A stretch of 64,000 nucleotides of DNA from G965219965 sp965219965. GTDB taxonomy: Bacteria; Pseudomonadota; Alphaproteobacteria; RS24. The notes under the pieces are model-generated. The model saw only the letters and a program-made list of their open reading frames with translations, was not told the DNA's origin and did no database searches. The stretch covers positions 806,001-870,000 of the forward strand of contig OZ244796.1 in assembly GCA_965219965.1 (NCBI GenBank), given 5' to 3'. Positions 45,447 through 52,625 of the stretch are shown here, piece by piece; the stretch's first letter is position 1, and every line of letters begins with the position of its first letter. The position numbers and the translations under genes are program-made.

Positions 45447-45552
45447 TTTACGCCTTATCAGGCTCAAATGCGGAAAAACACCACATATTGTGGTTGGCGA
45501 ATCACCTAACCACAAGATAAGTGTGCCTGATTCCCACCCTTTAGGGCGTAAA
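45447..45552 (-). ncRNA. Structured leader RNA upstream of ybjN (unassigned class)
   Basis: Minus-strand RNA in the 214-base ubiK-ybjN gap. P1: TTTACGCC (45545-45552) with GGCGTAAA (45447-45454). P2: ATCAGGC (45525-45531) with GCCTGAT (45457-45463). P3: TTGTGGTT (45508-45515) with AACCACAA (45488-45495), extended by GGTG/CGCC with a G-U pair. An alternative hairpin CCACA-ATA-TGTGG (45481-45493) competes with P3. The G-U pair becomes a C-A mismatch on the plus strand, so the minus strand is favoured. P1 ends three bases before the ybjN ribosome site. I do not recognise it as a named riboswitch. Confidence 0.5.
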
Positions 45553-45641
45553 AACGCACATAACGGGGGTCAATAAGGCCAATTCTCTGTGGATGGATTG
45601 AGATTAAGGCGGGGGTGGCGCGGCTTTGGGCGCAATAGCGG

Positions 45642-45905
45642 CTATTTTTGTGCTTTGTTTTTAAGCTGTTTTTGCAGTTTTTCCAGCGCGGCGGCGAGTT
45701 TTTCATTTTCAGCTTGGGTTTGGGCGAGCCTATCGCGCAAAGCGTCAAATTCTTTGCGCGACACCAAATCCAGCTCCTTAACAATCTCATGGACCCGCGC
45801 TTGGATAAGCGGGGCGGCTTCCTTACGCATGCCGCTCGCCGCACGCCCTGCCCCTTTTGCGAGCTTGGAAAGGTCGTCAAAAATTGTCGAATCGGATTTT
45901 TTCAT
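45642..45905 (-). CDS. ubiK: UbiK-family accessory factor (YqiC/BMFP)
   Basis: 87 residues from ATG 45905 (MKKSDSTIFDDLSKLAKGA). Amphipathic N-terminal helix, the REFDALRDRLAQTQ motif and a C-terminal coiled coil rich in Lys/Glu/Gln (KLAAALEKLQKQLK) are typical of the BMFP/UbiK family that assists ubiquinone synthesis. Divergent from lgt. Short proteins of this type are easily mis-started; an alternative start eight codons upstream exists. Confidence 0.8.
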   Translation of the reverse strand: MKKSDSTIFDDLSKLAKGAGRAASGMRKEAAPLIQARVHEIVKELDLVSRKEFDALRDRLAQTQAENEKLAAALEKLQKQLKNKAQK

Positions 45906-45987
45906 CTGCTTTGCAAAAATGCGTGCCAATGTTAAACTTCGCGAATATTATAACACATATCACAACCAAATCAGCCCCATTCGTCTC

Positions 45988-46797
45988 ATGCCTTTTCCCA
46001 ATATAGATCCGATTATTTTTCAAATTGGGCCATTGGTTTTGCGCTGGTATGCGCTGGCCTATATGGTTGGGTTGATTGGCGGCTGGCTTTATATTGTCCG
46101 TTTGATGCGGCGCGAACATTTATGGGGTGGCACACCGCCTACCAATGCTGAGAAAATTTCTGACCTGCTGCTTTGGGTAACGCTTGGTGTGATTATTGGC
46201 GGGCGGCTCGGCTATGTGCTGTTTTATAATTTCAGCCATTATCTCAGCCATCCAGCGGAAATTTTTATCATTTGGCGCGGGGGTATGTCTTTTCATGGCG
46301 GACTGCTTGGCGTGTTTGTCGCGGTGATTTTATTTTCCCGCAAACATCGCATTTCTGCTTTTTCATTGGGCGATGCCATTGCACTGGTCGCGCCGATAGG
46401 ATTATTTTTTGGCCGCCTTGCTAATTTTATCAATAGCGAATTATGGGGGCGCGTGACGCAAGCCCCATGGGGCATTATTTTCCCCAATGGCGGCGACCAG
46501 CCGCGCCATCCCAGCCAGCTTTATGAAGCCGCTTTAGAAGGGCTGGTCTTATTCGCCATTTTATGGCTCATCGCCCATCGCTATGCGGGTTTGCAAAAGC
46601 GCGGCCTCTGCACGGGATTGTTTCTGCTCGGCTACGGCCTCGCCCGCATATTGGTAGAGCAGTTCCGCCAGCCCGACGCGCATATTGGTTTTCTATCAGG
46701 CGGCACAACAATGGGCTTTTGGCTTTGTGTGCCAATGCTCCTGCTCGGTATTGCATTTATTTTTGTCGCCTGTAAAAAGCGCACGGGCAAAATATGA
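45988..46797 (+). CDS. lgt: Phosphatidylglycerol-prolipoprotein diacylglyceryl transferase
   Basis: 269 residues from ATG 45988 (MPFPNIDPIIFQIGPL). Seven membrane spans; the Lgt signature GRLANFINSELWGR with its essential Arg, GGMSFHGGLLG and HPSQLYEA are present. Attaches diacylglycerol to lipoprotein cysteines. The frame is open further upstream but no family sequence lies there. Confidence 0.95.
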   Translation: MPFPNIDPIIFQIGPLVLRWYALAYMVGLIGGWLYIVRLMRREHLWGGTPPTNAEKISDLLLWVTLGVIIGGRLGYVLFYNFSHYLSHPAEIFIIWRGGMSFHGGLLGVFVAVILFSRKHRISAFSLGDAIALVAPIGLFFGRLANFINSELWGRVTQAPWGIIFPNGGDQPRHPSQLYEAALEGLVLFAILWLIAHRYAGLQKRGLCTGLFLLGYGLARILVEQFRQPDAHIGFLSGGTTMGFWLCVPMLLLGIAFIFVACKKRTGKI

Positions 46798-47900
46798 GTG
46801 CGCCGCTTCTGCCCGCGCTTATCAGCCTCATTGACCGCAAAGGCGCGATTGGGCTTGACCGCTATATGCACATCGCGCTCAGCGACCCGCAGCATGGCTA
46901 TTACACCACCGCCACGCCTTTTGGCGTGGATGGCGATTTCACCACCGCGCCAGAAATCAGTCAGGTGTTTGGTGAATTGCTTGGCGTTTGGGCGGTGGAT
47001 ATGTGGCAACGCATGGGCGCACCCCAACCCTTTCATTTGGTAGAGCTTGGCCCGGGGCGTGGCACATTAATGCGCGATGCTTTGCGTGCCGCTAAAACTG
47101 TGTCGGCATTTTGCCAAGCGGTGCAAATTGAGCTGGTGGAAATAAGCCCGCGCTTGAAAAAATATCAGGCGCAAACCCTAAAAGACATAGGCCAAAAAAT
47201 CATTTGGCATGATAGCATTAAAACCCTGCCCGCCGCTCCGTCTATTATTTTGGCCAATGAATTTTTTGATGCTTTGCCCATTCGCCAATTTCGCCGCCAC
47301 AATGAAAAATGGCAAGAACGGCATATCAATCACGCGCATGGGCGGCTGGTTTATGAATGGCACGACACTCCGCCCGCAGACGCACCCGACACCGCCCTTT
47401 ACAGCACGCTTAGCGCAGACGCACTGATAGAGCAATGCCCCGCCGCCGCCGCCATTACCGCCCAGCTTGGGCAGCAACTGGCCGCGCATGGTGGCGTGAT
47501 GCTGGTGATTGATTATGGCTATGCGACCCCTATGGCGGGTGACAGCTTTCAGGCTGTGACCAAGCATCAGCCCACTGACCCTTTATCCGCGCCAGGCCAA
47601 GCCGATTTAACCGCCCATGTTAATTTTGCGCAAATGGCCGCTAATGGGTGTGCGGCGGGTTTGGCGGCCAGTCCGATTATCACGCAAGCGGATTTTTTGA
47701 AAAATCTTGGGGCGCAAATGCGTTTTGATGTGTTGTTGCAAAATGCCGCGCCCGGCCAGCGCGACAATATCACCGCCGCCCGCAACCGCCTGCTCGCGCC
47801 CGACCAAATGGGCGCGCTGTTCAAAGTGCTGGCCTTATACGCGCCCGACCAGCCGCCGCCAGTGGGCTTTGAAAATTTTGAAAGTGGCAATACACCATGA
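46794..47900 (+). CDS. SAM-dependent methyltransferase, MidA/NDUFAF7 family
   Basis: 368 residues. N terminus DRYMHIALSDPQHGYYTT and FGVDGDFTTAPEISQVFGEL, SAM motif VELGPGRGTLMRDAL, and LANEFFDALPIRQF are typical of this family; the mitochondrial relative NDUFAF7 methylates a complex I arginine. Overlaps lgt and pgeF by four bases each, so the three genes form one operon. Confidence 0.92.
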   Translation: MSAPLLPALISLIDRKGAIGLDRYMHIALSDPQHGYYTTATPFGVDGDFTTAPEISQVFGELLGVWAVDMWQRMGAPQPFHLVELGPGRGTLMRDALRAAKTVSAFCQAVQIELVEISPRLKKYQAQTLKDIGQKIIWHDSIKTLPAAPSIILANEFFDALPIRQFRRHNEKWQERHINHAHGRLVYEWHDTPPADAPDTALYSTLSADALIEQCPAAAAITAQLGQQLAAHGGVMLVIDYGYATPMAGDSFQAVTKHQPTDPLSAPGQADLTAHVNFAQMAANGCAAGLAASPIITQADFLKNLGAQMRFDVLLQNAAPGQRDNITAARNRLLAPDQMGALFKVLALYAPDQPPPVGFENFESGNTP

Positions 47901-48661
47901 CGCTTGCCCCTTTAACCCACCCCGATTTGTCTAACCCGCATGGTTTTTTCACCCGCAAGGGCGGCGCGTCGCAAGGGCTTTATGCTGGCCTCAATGCGGC
48001 CTCAGGCACGGGCGATAATCCCGCCCATATCGCCGCTAATCGGCAGAGCATTGCGGCGCATTTCAACCACGCCGCGCTTATCACCAATACGCAAATACAC
48101 AGCACCAAAGTGCATATTGTCACGCCCGACAATGCCGCCGACCCGCCGTGCCAAGCCGACGCGCTGGCCACGCGCCACCCCGATTTGATTCTTGCCATAC
48201 TCACAGCCGATTGTGCGCCCGTGCTGTTTGAAGATGTACAAAATGGCGTTATTGCCGCTGCCCATATGGGCTGGAAGGGAGCCTTAGGCGGCATGATGGA
48301 CGCCACTTTAGCGGCGATGGAAAAACTTGGCGCAAAACGGGTGCATATTAAAGCCATCATTGGGCCATGCATCGCGCCCAGTGCTTACGAAGTCGGGGCG
48401 GAATTTCGCCATGCTTTTCTCACCCAAACGGCGGAAAATGCCCGCTTTTTCACCCCTGCCGTGCGGCCCGACCATTTCATGTTCAACCTGCCCGCCTATA
48501 TCACCGCCCAAGCCCAAGCGGCGAAGCTGACCGCCATTGCCGCCTTAAATATATGCACCTATGGCGATGAGGCGCGGTTTTTTTCCTATCGGCGGGCGTG
48601 CCATAGACAAGAAGCCGCTTTTGGCCATCAATGCGCGGCTATATGCCAAACAACGCCATAA
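47897..48661 (+). CDS. pgeF: Multicopper-type laccase-domain protein, purine nucleosidase family YfiH/PgeF
   Basis: 254 residues. The zinc/catalytic set of the YfiH-LACC1 family is visible: His in TQIHSTKV, Cys in LTADCAPVLF and His in AAHMGWKGALGG, plus GPCIAPSAYEVG. Members act as purine nucleoside phosphorylases or deaminases, and PgeF corrects peptidoglycan precursors. The call as polyphenol oxidase is an older label. Confidence 0.9.
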   Translation: MTLAPLTHPDLSNPHGFFTRKGGASQGLYAGLNAASGTGDNPAHIAANRQSIAAHFNHAALITNTQIHSTKVHIVTPDNAADPPCQADALATRHPDLILAILTADCAPVLFEDVQNGVIAAAHMGWKGALGGMMDATLAAMEKLGAKRVHIKAIIGPCIAPSAYEVGAEFRHAFLTQTAENARFFTPAVRPDHFMFNLPAYITAQAQAAKLTAIAALNICTYGDEARFFSYRRACHRQEAAFGHQCAAICQTTP

Positions 48662-48753
48662 AATTATTTTGCTTTTGGCTTAAAAATAAGGTGACGCAGG
48701 CGCGGGGGTTTTGTAAAAACAAATACGAATCCAACCATTAAAGGTAGGCTTTT

Positions 48754-49686
48754 ATGAAACTGGTTACAGGCAATGCCAACCCTCCCCTCGCGCAATCTAT
48801 TGCCGATTATCTAAAACTTTCGCTGGCCAAATGTGATGTCAAACGTTTTGCCGATATGGAAGTTTTTGTTGAGATAAAGGAAAATGTGCGCGGTGAAGAT
48901 GTTTTTATTATTCAATCCACTTCCTATCCAGCCAATGACCATTTGATGGAATTGCTAATTATGATTGACGCTTTGCGCCGCGCTTCAGCACGCCGTATCA
49001 CGGCGGTGCTGCCCTATTTTGGTTATGCCCGCCAAGACAGAAAGCCTGGGCCACGCACGCCGATTTCGGCCAAGCTGGTGGCGAATTTAATTCAATCGGC
49101 AGGCGCGGATAGGGTTTTGACCATTGATTTACACGCTGGTCAAATTCAAGGCTTTTTTGATATTCCGACCGATAATCTTTTCACTGCGCCAGTTTTTGTG
49201 CAGGATATTAAAAAGCGTTTTAATGGTGAGGATTTGAAAATTGTATCGCCTGATGTTGGCGGCGTGGTGCGGGCGCGGGCTTTGGGCAAACGCATTGGCG
49301 CGGATTTAGCCATTGTGGACAAACGCCGTGAAAAGGCCGGCGAGTCGGAAGTGATGAATATCATTGGCGATGTCACGGGGCGCAACTGCCTGATGGTTGA
49401 TGACATTGTTGATAGTGGCGGCACTTTGTGCAATGCGGCTGAGGCTTTGCTGAAAAATGGCGCAAAGAGCGTGTCGGCCTATATCACCCATGCGGTGCTA
49501 TCGGGCAAGGCTGTGGAGCGCGTCAATAAATCAAAGTTGGATAAGCTACTCATTACCGACACCATACGCCCGACCGAAGGTGTGTTGAAAAGCGATAAAT
49601 TTGAAGTGATTTCAATCGCGCATTTATTTGGCGAGGCCATGTTGCGGACGGCTGAAGAACGCTCCGTGTCTAGCCTGTTTGACTAG
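48754..49686 (+). CDS. prs: Ribose-phosphate pyrophosphokinase
   Basis: 310 residues. Seen: KRFADMEVFVEIKENVRG, the ATP-binding YFGYARQDRKPGPRTPIS, the PRPP loop CLMVDDIVDSGGTLCNAA and SIAHLFGEAM. Supplies PRPP for nucleotides, His and Trp. Ends three bases from the convergent rpsD stop. Confidence 0.97.
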   Translation: MKLVTGNANPPLAQSIADYLKLSLAKCDVKRFADMEVFVEIKENVRGEDVFIIQSTSYPANDHLMELLIMIDALRRASARRITAVLPYFGYARQDRKPGPRTPISAKLVANLIQSAGADRVLTIDLHAGQIQGFFDIPTDNLFTAPVFVQDIKKRFNGEDLKIVSPDVGGVVRARALGKRIGADLAIVDKRREKAGESEVMNIIGDVTGRNCLMVDDIVDSGGTLCNAAEALLKNGAKSVSAYITHAVLSGKAVERVNKSKLDKLLITDTIRPTEGVLKSDKFEVISIAHLFGEAMLRTAEERSVSSLFD

Positions 49687-49689
49687 GCT

Positions 49690-50310
49690 TTAATTACGCG
49701 AATAATATTCCACCACCAAATTCGGCTCCATCTGAACCGGATAAGGCACATCAGCCAGTTGCGGCACATGGGTCAGCGATGCGGTCATGCGGGTGTGGTC
49801 AACGGTTAAATAATCTGGCACATCGCGCTCAGGGCTTTGCACCGCTTCTAGCACAGGTGTTAAATTGCGCGACTTTTCACGAATTTCTACCACATCGCCC
49901 AGACGCACAATCGCGCTGGGGATATTGCACCGCCGATTATTGATTTTCACATGACCGTGATTAACAAATTGGCGGGCGGCGAAAACAGTGGAAACAAATT
50001 TCGCCCGATAAATCACCGCATCTAGGCGTTGTTCTAGCAGACCAATCAGGTTCTCGCTGGTATCGCCTTTAATCCGCAAAGCTTCGGCATAAATACGGCG
50101 AAATTGTTTTTCGGTGATATTGCCGTAATAGCCTTTGAGTTTTTGCTTGGCGCGTAATTGCAAGCCAAAATCAGATAGCTTGCCCCGCCGCCCCTGCCCA
50201 TGCTGGCCGGGTCCATATTCGCGGCGATTAACGGGGCTTTTAGGCCGCCCCCAAATGTTCTCGCCCATACGGCGATCAATTTTGTACTTCGTACTGATCC
50301 GCTTGCTCAT
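49690..50310 (-). CDS. rpsD: 30S ribosomal protein S4
   Basis: S4, 206 residues, zinc-free form. Seen: KYKIDRRMGENIWGRPKSP, YGPGQHGQGRRGKLSDFG, GLLEQRLDAVIYRAKF and the S4 RNA-binding domain RQFVNHGHVKINNRR. Standing alone away from the alpha operon is common in alphaproteobacteria. Confidence 0.97.
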   Translation of the reverse strand: MSKRISTKYKIDRRMGENIWGRPKSPVNRREYGPGQHGQGRRGKLSDFGLQLRAKQKLKGYYGNITEKQFRRIYAEALRIKGDTSENLIGLLEQRLDAVIYRAKFVSTVFAARQFVNHGHVKINNRRCNIPSAIVRLGDVVEIREKSRNLTPVLEAVQSPERDVPDYLTVDHTRMTASLTHVPQLADVPYPVQMEPNLVVEYYSRN

Positions 50311-50332
50311 GCGGTTATCCTCTAATTTAGTT

Positions 50333-50382
50333 CCGCCTTTTGGCGGTGGGTTAAATCAAATTAAGGCGGAATGATTTCCGCC
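50333..50382 (-). promoter_or_regulatory. Alternative hairpins in the rpsD leader
   Basis: Minus-strand RNA reads GGCGGAA-ATCA-TTCCGCC (50365-50382), then a 17-base A/T-rich spacer, then CCGCC-AAAA-GGCGG (50333-50346) followed directly by AA. GGCGGAA occurs twice and can pair in either place with TTCCGCC. This lies 23 bases before the rpsD start and could serve S4 autoregulation or, for the first hairpin, weak termination. Confidence 0.4.
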
Positions 50383-50398
50383 GTCAGCTGTGCGGCGC

Positions 50399-50426
50399 AG
50401 TATAGTCGGGCAAAGCCCCCTGTCAA
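50399..50426 (-). promoter_or_regulatory. Promoter of rpsD
   Basis: Minus strand: perfect TTGACA (50421-50426), 16-base spacer, TATACT (50399-50404). The expected start is about 82 bases upstream of the rpsD ATG, placing the paired hairpins in the leader. Confidence 0.65.
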
Positions 50427-50452
50427 ATGATAATGTCACATGATAATCAAAA

Positions 50453-51292
50453 TTATTGCGGCGATTTTTCGCTTTCTTCCGCCACTTCAGAAGCTATTGG
50501 GTCGACCTCACCCTTAGAAATGGCCAGCACCCTTTGGCGCAATTCGCTATCGCGCCCATCACGCGGCCAGCGTAGCAGTGCATTAATAATGCCGCGAAAG
50601 GTGCGAATATCCTGCTCGGTCATATCTGCCCGCAGCAGCATATTGCGAATGTTCCGCATCATGGCGGGCTTTTTTTCTGGCGGCGATAAAAAACCCGCAT
50701 GGTGCAAGGCATTTTCCAAATGGGCGAACATGCCCGTCAGCTCACCGCGTTCAGCACGGCGCGTATCGGGCAGATGCTCGGTCACATCGGGCGTTTCATC
50801 ATGGGCGCGATACCAAATATAGCCCGTCAGCAAAACCGCTTGGGCCAAATTCAGTGAGGAAAATTCAGGGTTAACCGGCACACGGCAAATCGCATCACTT
50901 AGCGAAATATCATCATTATTCAGCCCTGTGCGCTCTGGACCATAAAGCAGGCCGGTTTTTTCACCCTTATTTGCATGGGCGATAATTTCACCCGCCACCT
51001 TTTCTGGCGTCCACATGGTTTTGACCATATCACGCGGGCGGGCGGTGGTGGCAATCACGCAATTCAAATCGGCCACGGCTTCAGCCGTGCTGGCAAATTC
51101 CTGTCGGTTTTCAATCACCATATCCGCGCCCGCCGCCGCTTTGAGCGCACGCGCCATATCCCAGCCTTGGCGCGGGGCGACCAGCCGCAAATCGGTGAGG
51201 CCAAAATTCAGCATGGCCCGCGCCGCCGTGCCGATATTGTCGCCTAATTGCGGGCGCACCAAAATAATGGTGGGTTTTATAATTTTGCTCAT
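50453..51292 (-). CDS. trmJ: tRNA (cytidine/uridine-2'-O-) methyltransferase, TrmJ type
   Basis: 279 residues from ATG 51292 (MSKIIKPTIILVRPQLGDNIG) behind GGCGAG. SPOUT fold with AARAMLNFGLTDLRLV, LYGPERTGLNNDDI, CRVPVNPEF and SSLNLAQAVLLTGY, the TrmJ motifs for Nm32 of tRNA. An Lys/Glu-rich C-terminal extension follows the helical domain. Confidence 0.9.
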   Translation of the reverse strand: MSKIIKPTIILVRPQLGDNIGTAARAMLNFGLTDLRLVAPRQGWDMARALKAAAGADMVIENRQEFASTAEAVADLNCVIATTARPRDMVKTMWTPEKVAGEIIAHANKGEKTGLLYGPERTGLNNDDISLSDAICRVPVNPEFSSLNLAQAVLLTGYIWYRAHDETPDVTEHLPDTRRAERGELTGMFAHLENALHHAGFLSPPEKKPAMMRNIRNMLLRADMTEQDIRTFRGIINALLRWPRDGRDSELRQRVLAISKGEVDPIASEVAEESEKSPQ

Positions 51293-51409
51293 CAAATTCT
51301 CGCCAAAAACAACTATAGGCAGGAAATATGACATCCTGACCCTTTAATCAATGCGAAACCTTTGCTATAGAGCAGGCACCAATAAAACCCGCCAAATATG
51401 AGGGACAAT

Positions 51410-52624
51410 ATGGCAAAGATTAAAGTGGAAAATCCCATTGTGGAAATGGACGGCGATGAAATGACGCGGATTATCTGGCAGTTCATCAAAGAAAAACTTA
51501 TCCACCCCTATCTTGACATTGAATTGAAATATTATGATTTGAGTATTCAGGCGCGTGACGACACTAATGACCAAATCACTGTGGATGCGGCTGAGGCGAT
51601 TAAAAAATATGGCGTGGGTGTGAAATGCGCCACCATTACACCCGATGAGCAGAGGGTTGAAGAATTTAAGCTCAAAGAAATGTATCGCTCGCCCAATGGC
51701 ACCATTCGCAACATTCTTGGCGGCACGGTGTTCCGCGAGCCGATTATTTGTAAAAATGTGCCGCGCCTTGTGCCGGGCTGGACGCACCCTATTGTGATTG
51801 GCCGTCATGCTTTTGGCGACCAATATCGCGCTACGGATTTTCTTGTGCCAGGTAAAGGCAAGCTGACCTTAAAATGGGAAGCTGAAAATGGCGACCAAAG
51901 CATTGAGCGCGAAGTTTATGATTTTCCTGCCAGCGGTGTGGCGATGGCCATGTATAATTTGGACGACTCCATTCGTGATTTTGCGCGCGCCAGTATGAAT
52001 TATGGGCTGGCACGGGGCTGGCCAGTTTATCTGTCCACCAAAAATACAATTTTGAAAGCCTATGATGGCCGCTTTCGGGATTTATTTGCCGAAGTTTTTG
52101 AAAATGAGTTCAAAGATAAATTTCAAAAGGCGGGCATTACTTATGAGCATCGCCTCATTGACGATATGGTGGCGTGTGCGATGAAATGGAGCGGCCAATT
52201 TGTTTGGGCGTGTAAAAATTATGATGGTGATGTGCAATCCGATACGGTCGCGCAGGGCTTTGGCTCTTTGGGGCTGATGACTTCCACCCTGCTCACCCCC
52301 GATGGTAAAATTATGGAGGCCGAAGCCGCGCATGGCACGGTCACGCGCCATTACCGCCAGCACCAAAAGGGGGAGGAAACTTCTACCAATTCCATTGCGT
52401 CCATTTTTGCATGGACACGCGGGCTAGCCAAACGCGCCGAATTAGATGCCGATGACAAACTACTTACTTTCGCGCAAACGCTGGAAAATGTTTGTGTGCA
52501 AACAGTGGAAGATGGTTTTATGACTAAGGATTTGGCTTTGCTGGTTGGCGAAGGGCAAAAATGGTTGTCCACTACGGGCTTTTTGGACAAGCTAGATGCC
52601 AATTTGCAAAAGGCGATGAATTAA
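51410..52624 (+). CDS. icd: NADP-dependent isocitrate dehydrogenase
   Basis: 404 residues from ATG 51410 (MAKIKVENPIVEMDGDEMTR) behind GAGGGA. This is the eukaryote/alphaproteobacteria-type IDH: SPNGTIRNILGGTVFREPI, GWTHPIVIGRHAFGDQYRAT, HRLIDDMVA and EAAHGTVTRHYR. Produces 2-oxoglutarate and NADPH. One base separates it from the convergent alaS stop. Confidence 0.97.
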   Translation: MAKIKVENPIVEMDGDEMTRIIWQFIKEKLIHPYLDIELKYYDLSIQARDDTNDQITVDAAEAIKKYGVGVKCATITPDEQRVEEFKLKEMYRSPNGTIRNILGGTVFREPIICKNVPRLVPGWTHPIVIGRHAFGDQYRATDFLVPGKGKLTLKWEAENGDQSIEREVYDFPASGVAMAMYNLDDSIRDFARASMNYGLARGWPVYLSTKNTILKAYDGRFRDLFAEVFENEFKDKFQKAGITYEHRLIDDMVACAMKWSGQFVWACKNYDGDVQSDTVAQGFGSLGLMTSTLLTPDGKIMEAEAAHGTVTRHYRQHQKGEETSTNSIASIFAWTRGLAKRAELDADDKLLTFAQTLENVCVQTVEDGFMTKDLALLVGEGQKWLSTTGFLDKLDANLQKAMN

Positions 52625-52625
52625 A

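Noticed and set aside
45506..45880. Minus-strand frame overlapping ubiK
   Set aside because: Out-of-frame shadow of the UbiK coding region running into the structured leader; Arg/Ser-rich without motifs.
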